From: a virus | Length of the DNA stretch: 52,767 nucleotides | Virus record (IMG/VR): IMGVR_UViG_3300034524_000183 | Location: 1-52,767 of that record | Direction: 5' to 3' (one strand) | Shown here: positions 47,583 through 52,767 of the stretch, in pieces | Numbering within the stretch: position 1 is the first letter of the stretch | Layout of the letters: each line of letters begins with the position of its first letter | Made by a program: the position numbers and the translations under genes | The notes under the pieces: model-generated | Told to the model about the DNA's origin: nothing | Seen by the model: the letters and a program-made list of their open reading frames with translations, nothing else | The model's database searches: none

Positions 47583-48533
47583 CTACATCCTTCGCTTCAC
47601 GTACACCACGGGGGCAACACGTTTAATGTGCTCCTGTGCGATCTCAAGATCAAAAGGCTGCTGTATTCCGCCGTTTCGACGCGGGAGCCAGCCCTGCAGC
47701 CTGACGAACCCCTTCCTCTCTGCCGGGCCATGCCAGAGCTTGATGGTTGCAGAACCATCGGCCTGTTCCACATAGACGGCATCTCCGGCCTCCGGCTCTC
47801 TGGACGGGTCGCAGTAGCAGACAAACCCTTCCCTGATCCCTTCCGGCAGCATCGAATCTCCCACCGGCAGCACTGCAACGGCATCCGGCCCAAGGCCCGG
47901 TAGACGCTCTGTGGTCACCGCCATGCGGCGGGTACATTCCCAGCCTTCCACGCCGCACTGAGCAAGGCCAGTCACCTGCATTGCCTCTGGCGGGACGGGA
48001 AGCGCCGGAACCACCGGGGGGATAGACTCCGACTCCGCTCTATCCTCAAACGGTTCACCAATGCCGAGCAGGAGCCAGTCCGGCGAAATGTGCAGACGGC
48101 GGGAAAGCAGCTCAAGATCGTCCGCGTTGGGCAACTGCCCCTTCTCCCATCCTTGGGCCCTTCCATAGCTCAATCCGAGGTCGCGTCCAAAGGCTGTTAC
48201 TGAAACGGGCATCTTGTCTCGAACTGCTCTCGTGCTCCATTGTCTGTAAATAACTTGAAACTGAGATTTCCAGTCTGGTGGTGTGGCATTTTCAGACAAT
48301 CTTTGCCCCAAGAAGGGATTCCCCTCTCTTAGTATGAGCCATTGTGGGGACAGGCCTAGCTTATGTGTCAGCATACGCATGTCTTCGACGTTTGGCCTTT
48401 GTCCTCGGCCCCACGCTTCCACTTTTCCCGGAGTTATCTCTAGGAATTGGGCGATGCTGCGAAGCGTAACTCCGCCTCGTTTGCCTGACATTTCAGATGA
48501 AAATTTATTCTTAATAATATCTAGTAGTTGCAT
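47583..48533 (-). CDS. S24 (LexA/CI-like) repressor with tandem HTH domains
   Basis: The 316-residue protein has two CI/XRE HTH domains, at about 3-72 (TLRSIAQFLEITPGKVEAWGRGQRPNVEDMRML...SPQWLILREGNPF) and 86-162 (SVTAFGRDLGLSYGRAQGWEKGQLPNADDLELL...SPDWLLLGIGEPF). The C-terminal S24 peptidase has a possible QCG cleavage site (about 192-194), catalytic Ser in VGDSMLPEG (about 228) and Lys in ATIKLW (about 264). It is the likely SOS-sensitive master repressor of the second prophage. A poor Shine-Dalgarno (AAAAGAC) precedes the ATG. The two HTH units per chain are unusual. Confidence 0.9.
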   Translation of the reverse strand: MQLLDIIKNKFSSEMSGKRGGVTLRSIAQFLEITPGKVEAWGRGQRPNVEDMRMLTHKLGLSPQWLILREGNPFLGQRLSENATPPDWKSQFQVIYRQWSTRAVRDKMPVSVTAFGRDLGLSYGRAQGWEKGQLPNADDLELLSRRLHISPDWLLLGIGEPFEDRAESESIPPVVPALPVPPEAMQVTGLAQCGVEGWECTRRMAVTTERLPGLGPDAVAVLPVGDSMLPEGIREGFVCYCDPSREPEAGDAVYVEQADGSATIKLWHGPAERKGFVRLQGWLPRRNGGIQQPFDLEIAQEHIKRVAPVVYVKRRM

Positions 48534-48666
48534 TGTCTTTTATTAAAAACCCATCTTTGTCGTCTGAAATTTCTTTGACAATATGAATTTTTAGACTAAA
48601 CATTAACCCCACACAGCAAGAACACCACGAACGACTGCCATCGTTCAATACAACACGGGGGTGTTA
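48534..48666. promoter_or_regulatory. Divergent operator/promoter region of the early operon
   Basis: On the plus strand TTGACA (48575-48580) is followed by TAAACA or AAACAT after 16 or 17 bases. On the minus strand TTGTCA (48576-48581) and AAAGAT after 17 bases would serve the repressor gene, so the two -35 boxes overlap. GTCTGAAAT and ATTTTTAGAC form an imperfect dyad around them. This is the likely genetic switch. Confidence 0.7.
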
Positions 48667-48942
48667 ATGTTTAACCCATCAGAAACCAACGCGCAACACG
48701 ATCAATCGTCGGCAATCGTTCCCTCTGTCGGGGATCTGCGTCGCATCTGGATGCGCAGACAGAAGCCGCCTGTCACTCTGACTTATCTTGCAAAGCTTTC
48801 CCGCGTATCAGTTCCGCGCATGTTGGCCGTTCTTCACCAAGAGGCTGCGTCTGAACATCACATTGCGGCAATGCGGCAAGTCGGCATGCCTGAAGATCTC
48901 CTGCCCTCTTTGCCTGGTCACGCCAGCTCAGGAGCAGAGTAG
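48667..48942 (+). CDS. HTH protein, first gene of the early operon
   Basis: I chose the ATG at 48667, two codons after a GTG; GGGGGTG upstream can act as ribosome binding site for either. The 91-residue product has an HTH-like region (PPVTLTYLAKLSRVSVPRMLAVLHQEAASEHHIAAMRQVGM). First place after the repressor suggests a Cro/Ner-like regulator. Confidence 0.7.
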   Translation: MFNPSETNAQHDQSSAIVPSVGDLRRIWMRRQKPPVTLTYLAKLSRVSVPRMLAVLHQEAASEHHIAAMRQVGMPEDLLPSLPGHASSGAE

Positions 48943-48944
48943 TC

Positions 48945-49403
48945 ATGAGCAAGGCAACCCTGCTTCCCCTCTGTCCTCAATCTACCCCGGCTATTTCCGG
49001 GCACGCGCAGTGGCTAATATTTCATGCTCCTTACGAGCCGCATCGCCCCTCCACAGCTCCCATTGCGTACCGGTACCGGATTGAAACGCCGGTACGCATG
49101 GGAGAACCTACGAAAATTTCATGTCCGGCGCTCGGTCTGAGGTTGGTTGGCTCCGGAGGCATCCTGTCTGACTTTGTGCGCATAGCCAGAGCAGACGCTG
49201 AAATGCGGACAGGGCAATCATTCCCGATTCCCGCACCGGAACAGCGGACCCAGCCTGATGCATGGCGATTCTATACGTCCAGCTGCACTCCTGTGTCGGC
49301 TATTGATCAGCGCGACATGCTTACCGGCATTCCCATCCTCTACGGTTATAACCCCAGATTCCATCGGCGTTATGACGTTTCCGCCGCTCAGAACATTTCC
49401 TGA
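48945..49403 (+). CDS. Hypothetical early protein
   Basis: The 152-residue product starts 2 bases after the previous stop. It is basic and Pro-rich with no recognised domain (YRYRIETPVRMGEPTKISC; DFVRIARADAEMRTGQ). It probably belongs to the early operon. A 72-base gap with no visible element, apart from the AAGGAG of the next gene, follows. Confidence 0.55.
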   Translation: MSKATLLPLCPQSTPAISGHAQWLIFHAPYEPHRPSTAPIAYRYRIETPVRMGEPTKISCPALGLRLVGSGGILSDFVRIARADAEMRTGQSFPIPAPEQRTQPDAWRFYTSSCTPVSAIDQRDMLTGIPILYGYNPRFHRRYDVSAAQNIS

Positions 49404-49475
49404 AACACGGTCCATTCTCAAGACATTATCGCACCGCAGTAAGCCTGACTACGAGAATTACAAGGAGCTTTTCTC

Positions 49476-49946
49476 ATGGCGAGCCCGCACAACCAACGCA
49501 AATATGACAGCCTGCTTGACCTGATTCAGGACTTGGTGAAGCACGCCCCCAACGGCTTGCCTGCAGAGAAGGTGGCCGAGCAGTTGGGCAAGGCCTACTC
49601 CACACTGATGAATGAGCTGAATTCCGAGCTGCCCAATCACAAGTTCGGCCTGATTTCTCTCATTCCCCTCATGAACGCCGTCGACTCTGACCTACCTGCC
49701 CACTACATTGCGGGCGCTCGCCATGGCGTGTTCGTCAAGCTGCCCCGTGGCGGCAAGCTGGTGGAGAAGACCGAGCGGCAGGCGCTGGCCTGCGTGAAAG
49801 AATTCGGCGAGCTCATGGGCGAAGTGCACGATGCACTGCAAAGCGATTCCATTGAGCCGCATGAGCGCAAGCGCATTGCAAAGGAAGGCTACGAGGCCTT
49901 GCAGGCCATCCTCACCCTGCTCAAGTGCATTGAGGAGGAGGCCTAG
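49476..49946 (+). CDS. Phage regulatory protein CII-like (CP76 family)
   Basis: The 156-residue protein resembles the Phage_CP76/CII family: QRKYDSLLDLIQDLVKHAPNGLPAEKVAEQLGKAYSTLMNELN, a helical HTH-like N-terminus, and a helical C-terminus. It may help decide between lysis and lysogeny. AAGGAG precedes the ATG. Confidence 0.82.
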   Translation: MASPHNQRKYDSLLDLIQDLVKHAPNGLPAEKVAEQLGKAYSTLMNELNSELPNHKFGLISLIPLMNAVDSDLPAHYIAGARHGVFVKLPRGGKLVEKTERQALACVKEFGELMGEVHDALQSDSIEPHERKRIAKEGYEALQAILTLLKCIEEEA

Positions 49947-49948
49947 CC

Positions 49949-50254
49949 ATGTCTGAGCGTCCCTTCAGCATTAACGGCCAGCAGTTCGTGGCAATCGCGG
50001 ACAGTGACTTCTTCAAGCCCGACTATGGGCTGAAGCCCTTCAGCGAAGACGCTTTCTTCGCCCGCCACGTCGGTACCGGCTGCCTTGCCGTTATTTCCGA
50101 CGACCACTTCAGCTTCCAGCTTCTGCCCGAGTGCATCGCCAGCATTGAAGATGCTCATCAAATTTTCGCCTTTGCAGCTCGTTGGTACCAGCGAGGCAAG
50201 TTCCATGGTGCCGACGAGCAAAAGAGCAATATACGCCGCGCTCTGGGCGTATGA
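49949..50254 (+). CDS. Hypothetical early protein
   Basis: The 101-residue product (MSERPFSINGQQFVAIADSD...) lies 2 bases after the CII-like gene, so it is translated with it. It is acidic in its first half with no motif I can name. Confidence 0.65.
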   Translation: MSERPFSINGQQFVAIADSDFFKPDYGLKPFSEDAFFARHVGTGCLAVISDDHFSFQLLPECIASIEDAHQIFAFAARWYQRGKFHGADEQKSNIRRALGV

Positions 50255-50279
50255 CCCATAACACACAGGAGGTTCCCGC

Positions 50280-50750
50280 ATGCCTACCGAGTTCAGCTTT
50301 GACGAGTGTTTCAACCGTATTCGCACCGGAGTTCTTACCGCCACTGCAGGCGCAGTTGATCCGCGCACGCAGGTGGTGCTGGCGGATATTCTCGACATCC
50401 GCCAGTCCAGCATTTCTGACGCCAAGCGCCGGAACACCTTGCCCCCCGAATGGCTTCTCAAGCTGCAGCGCGCCTATGGCTTGAATCCTGACTGGATCGA
50501 GTTCGGCACCGGCGGGCAGTTCGTCATCGCCAGCGACGATCCGCAGGACATGGTTCTCGGCTCCGAAAAGGAACGCCTGCTGGAAGCCGCCACCGTGAAG
50601 GCCCGCGAGCAGCTTCTGGAAAGCATGACGCTGGAAGAGGCCAAGGCCCTGATTCTGGATCTGCTGCCTGAAGGCGCAACTGTTGATGTGCATTTCAATC
50701 AGAGCTGGACCAAGGTTGCAGCCGCCGCTCCTGCGCACAGGGAGCAATAG
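50280..50750 (+). CDS. CI-type HTH regulator
   Basis: The 156-residue protein has the bacteriophage CI HTH pattern at about 10-80: DECFNRIRTGVLTATAGAVDPRTQVVLADILDIRQSSISDAKRRNTLPPEWLLKLQRAYGLNPDWI. The rest is helical, with no S24 peptidase domain. It is one of at least three CI-family HTH proteins in this prophage. AGGAGG lies ahead of the ATG. Confidence 0.82.
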   Translation: MPTEFSFDECFNRIRTGVLTATAGAVDPRTQVVLADILDIRQSSISDAKRRNTLPPEWLLKLQRAYGLNPDWIEFGTGGQFVIASDDPQDMVLGSEKERLLEAATVKAREQLLESMTLEEAKALILDLLPEGATVDVHFNQSWTKVAAAAPAHREQ

Positions 50751-50752
50751 CC

Positions 50753-50980
50753 ATGCAGCAATCCACCATCACCATTATTCCCATGGGCCAGCGCTCGCCC
50801 AACCCCTTCGAGCTGAAGCTTATCGCCTTGGCTCTGGCCGACATGACCCGCACCAACGATCTGAATTCCGCATGGGTCGAAGCTCAGCGCTCCGGCGCTG
50901 TGATCGAAGTATCTCCTGACGGCCATGCTCGGGTGATCCGGGCCGAAGACCTCCGTCCCGAGGTAGCCCATGCGCAGTAG
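50753..50980 (+). CDS. Small early protein, unknown
   Basis: The 75-residue product (MQQSTITIIPMGQRSPNPFELK...) starts 2 bases after the previous stop, so it is part of the same operon. No family was recognised. Confidence 0.6.
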   Translation: MQQSTITIIPMGQRSPNPFELKLIALALADMTRTNDLNSAWVEAQRSGAVIEVSPDGHARVIRAEDLRPEVAHAQ

Positions 50981-51029
50981 CATCCTGCATCCCCATCCGG
51001 ATCATCCCCCCTGATCCTCGCGCCCTGTG

Positions 51030-51048
51030 GAGCCGGTTCCCGGCTCCC
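51030..51048. other. 8-bp perfect hairpin
   Basis: GGAGCCGG, a TTC loop and CCGGCTCC; first of two hairpins in the 188-base gap of the early operon. Confidence 0.6.
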
Positions 51049-51107
51049 GTCGATGCCGCGTCGAACTGACTCCACCGCACGCTGCATCGTAGGTGACGGG
51101 AACACCT

Positions 51108-51137
51108 AGCCGGGGGGAGGCACACCTTCCCCCGGCT
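51108..51137. other. 13-bp GC-rich hairpin
   Basis: AGCCGGGGGGAGG, CACA and CCTTCCCCCGGCT pair with one wobble. There is no T run, so an attenuator, antiterminator-like element or small RNA is possible. Confidence 0.6.
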
Positions 51138-51168
51138 CCCCCCGCACAAACGGAAACGGGAGGTCGCC

Positions 51169-51378
51169 ATGGACGATTCAGCAGCAATTCGCCGACTGGC
51201 AGACGAGATCGAAAGCAAGCTCGCACGACTGACGAAAATGCAGGGCCTTACAGGCTCGGACCACTGCGACTTGATTGTTGCCAAGGGCAAGATCTCGGCA
51301 ATCCGCGACCGCCACAGGGCCAAGCTGGGGTTTATCCCCAAAGGAGAAACAGATGCACGCATTGACCAGAATCATTGA
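51169..51378 (+). CDS. Small early protein, unknown
   Basis: The 69-residue product is helical and charged (AIRRLADEIESKLARLTKMQG). GGGAGG lies 8 or so bases before the ATG. It overlaps the next gene by 26 bases. Confidence 0.6.
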   Translation: MDDSAAIRRLADEIESKLARLTKMQGLTGSDHCDLIVAKGKISAIRDRHRAKLGFIPKGETDARIDQNH

Positions 51379-51514
51379 GAAGGTTCCGCATGATCCGCTG
51401 ATGATCGCGTTCCTCGGCGGCATGGCTGTGCTCATTGTCAGCGTTATCGCCATGTGGATTGTAACCACGGTGTGGAGCCGTGCAGAGCGGAGGGGCATAT
51501 GGCCGCTGAATTAA
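51353..51514 (+). CDS. Small single-pass membrane protein
   Basis: I chose the ATG at 51353 behind AAAGGAGAAACAG. The 53-residue product has one membrane segment (LMIAFLGGMAVLIVSVIAMWIV). Its function is unknown. Confidence 0.6.
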   Translation: MHALTRIIEKVPHDPLMIAFLGGMAVLIVSVIAMWIVTTVWSRAERRGIWPLN

Positions 51515-51702
51515 CCGTGCAGGCGCAGTTGCCGCTGGTGTGGGCACAGCTTGTTGAGCTGGCAGCCATTAACACCACATGGATGGACCAGGGCCTGCCG
51601 CTTTCTGATCCGCAGCAGTTGCTTGATGTCGCTGCCAAGATGGATGCGATGGCCGGAGAGATCCGGATTCTCGCTCAGCTCGTGGAGGCAGGCCATGCCT
51701 AA
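51499..51702 (+). CDS. Small early protein, unknown
   Basis: The 67-residue product starts at the ATG at 51499, behind GGAGGGG, and overlaps both neighbours by 16 and 8 bases. It is helical (PQQLLDVAAKMDAMAGEIRILAQ). Confidence 0.6.
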   Translation: MAAELTVQAQLPLVWAQLVELAAINTTWMDQGLPLSDPQQLLDVAAKMDAMAGEIRILAQLVEAGHA

Positions 51703-52072
51703 CGTGCCATGCGATCAATGCGGCAAGGAATTCCACGCCTCCCCCAGCAGGCTTGCTGCCGGTGCACGCTACTGCTCCCGCGCCTGCTATCAGGAGGCGA
51801 ATAAGCGCATGGCGGACGGCGAGTGCGCATGGTGCGGCAAGGTGTTTAAGAAGCAGAACTCACGCCAGAAACACTGCTCCACCGATTGTGCCCGATCCGC
51901 CCAGCAGGATGCTGCACGGAACACCGTTCTGGCAAAGCAGATAGCCGCTGCCAAGGGCCGTTCCAGTTCCGGTTTCGGGCTCTTTGACGACCCGTGGACC
52001 ACCGGAGATGTGAAGCCCGACCGCTACGGCAGAGACCTGTACCGGACGCCTGACTTCGGGCTCGGTTTCTAG
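51695..52072 (+). CDS. Protein with two C4 zinc fingers
   Basis: The 125-residue product has two treble-clef-like fingers: Cys 6, 9, 27, 31 and Cys 44, 47, 61, 65. No nuclease motif is present. The C-terminal half is flexible and ends YRTPDFGLGF. The next, unrelated protein ends in the same seven residues. It probably binds DNA or a protein partner. Confidence 0.75.
   Translation: MPNVPCDQCGKEFHASPSRLAAGARYCSRACYQEANKRMADGECAWCGKVFKKQNSRQKHCSTDCARSAQQDAARNTVLAKQIAAAKGRSSSGFGLFDDPWTTGDVKPDRYGRDLYRTPDFGLGF
52052..52071 (+). repeat. 20-bp repeat at a gene end, copy 1
   Basis: The 20 bases encoding the DFGLGF tail and first bases of the stop codon recur exactly at 52431-52450. Confidence 0.9.
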
Positions 52073-52082
52073 GGAGGCGCGA

Positions 52083-52451
52083 ATGGCCGAATCAAAAGCA
52101 GAAGGCTGGCGGCGCATTCCGGGCTTTGAGCAATACGAAATCAACATACACGGCGTTATCCGCGCTCTGCCTGCCCGGCACAAGATGGTTCGCAAGGGCA
52201 ACTTTATCGTGCTTTGGGCAGGTGGGGAGAGGGTGAAGTGCTGCATCGGCGAGATGCTGGTGCGTGCATGGGCTCCGGAGCTGGACCGCACCGGGCTGCA
52301 GATAGAGGCCCTGACGCTGGAACGCGACAAGTACAAGCGCCGCGTAGTGGAGCTGAAGGAAGAGCTGGAACGCCATGTAACGGGAGTGGCCAGCCGAAAT
52401 TTTTCTGACGGGGATTATCACAGAGAGCCGGACTTCGGGCTCGGTTTCTAA
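52083..52451 (+). CDS. NUMOD4-like protein without HNH nuclease
   Basis: Residues 5-65 resemble the NUMOD4 DNA-binding module of homing endonucleases (GWRRIPGFEQYEINIHGVIRAL...GERVKCCIGEMLVRAWAPE), but no HNH catalytic motif follows. A coiled coil lies at about 75-100, and the end reads HREPDFGLGF, shared with the upstream zinc-finger protein. It may be a nuclease relict that became a DNA-binding factor. Confidence 0.75.
   Translation: MAESKAEGWRRIPGFEQYEINIHGVIRALPARHKMVRKGNFIVLWAGGERVKCCIGEMLVRAWAPELDRTGLQIEALTLERDKYKRRVVELKEELERHVTGVASRNFSDGDYHREPDFGLGF
52431..52450 (+). repeat. 20-bp repeat at a gene end, copy 2
   Basis: This is an exact match to 52052-52071, in the same frame and position relative to the stop. 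Confidence 0.9.
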
Positions 52452-52473
52452 CAGGGATAAGGGAGGAACAACC

Positions 52474-52767
52474 ATGACCAGAAAAGCACTTATTGAAGCG
52501 ATTCAGGACCAGCTTGCCCTCAAAAAAGAGTGGGTAACCGAAGAAACCGTTGCCTCTGTGCTTCGGGCCACCCTTGATGCCATGTCGCTGCAGCTTGCTG
52601 AGGGCGATGGGCTACAGATTCATGGCTTCGGATCATTCCGCGTTGTGGACCGCGCCGAGCGCATTGGTCGCCATCCCGGTACCGGCGAGATGATGCAGAT
52701 CCCGTTCTCGCGCACGGTGAAGTTCATCCCCAGCGCCGCGCTGAAAGACGCGGTCAACGTGATGTAG
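52474..52767 (+). CDS. HU/IHF-family DNA-binding protein
   Basis: The 97-residue protein has the HU/IHF pattern: TRKALIEAIQDQL, a GLQIHGFGSFRVVDRAERIGRHPGTGEMMQIPFSRTVKFIPS region and a C-terminal helix. It bends DNA and could assist replication, recombination or packaging. GGGAGG precedes the ATG. The stop codon ends exactly at the window edge. Confidence 0.92.
   Translation: MTRKALIEAIQDQLALKKEWVTEETVASVLRATLDAMSLQLAEGDGLQIHGFGSFRVVDRAERIGRHPGTGEMMQIPFSRTVKFIPSAALKDAVNVM

Overview
The window reads as two adjacent, unrelated prophages in a Gram-negative bacterium. The host may be a Desulfovibrionaceae-like deltaproteobacterium, but that rests only on the general look of the proteins and the moderate to high GC content. 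No clear chromosomal housekeeping operon is visible.

Region 1 (1 to about 15,972) is the right part of a temperate T7-like podovirus prophage. Structural genes come first: the end of an internal virion protein, a 1150-aa internal virion protein, and a 1092-aa fibre with a T7 gp17-type head. They are followed by a holin-like protein and the gp18/gp19 terminase pair. Next come a non-coding junction with T7-RNA-polymerase-like promoter motifs, a minus-strand lipoprotein moron, and an array of three TTGACA promoters that recalls A1-A3 at the T7 left end. A short early operon then encodes ArdA antirestriction protein and small acidic proteins, followed by a MarR-like regulator and a tyrosine integrase. 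The region ends with integrase arm-like repeats, a complete tRNA-Leu(UAA) and the 3' half of a second tRNA-Leu(UAA), taken as the attachment junction. The order fits a T7-like genome that circularised and then opened at an attP just downstream of int. The phage RNA polymerase and replication genes would then lie left of the window.

Region 2 (16,430 to 52,767) is a higher-GC mosaic myovirus prophage. It starts with a P4-like replication module: an SF3 helicase/primase, an AT-rich iteron-bearing intergenic region, and a CHC2/TOPRIM primase. A ParB-domain/DNA-methyltransferase fusion follows. The head module is lambda-like: Nu1/GpA-type terminase, lambda-family portal, S49 protease with a nested scaffold, gpD-like decoration protein and gpE-like capsid. 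A lysis cassette is embedded in it, with a GH108 endolysin that contains an EF-hand loop, and a holin-like protein. The tail module is P2-like and contractile: sheath, tube, E/E' frameshift, tape measure, X, D, V, U, W, J, I, fibre, fibre chaperone. It closes with a strong terminator at 44,375-44,426.

The right part of region 2 (44,442-52,767) is the lysogeny and early region. It has minus-strand morons, a PAS-like/CI-HTH regulator, a putative nuclease behind a double palindrome, and an S24 repressor with two HTH domains. A divergent promoter region leads into a rightward early operon with a CII-like protein, a CI-HTH protein, zinc-finger and NUMOD4-like proteins and an HU/IHF-like protein ending at the window edge. 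No integrase or transposase for this second prophage is visible, so its right end lies outside.
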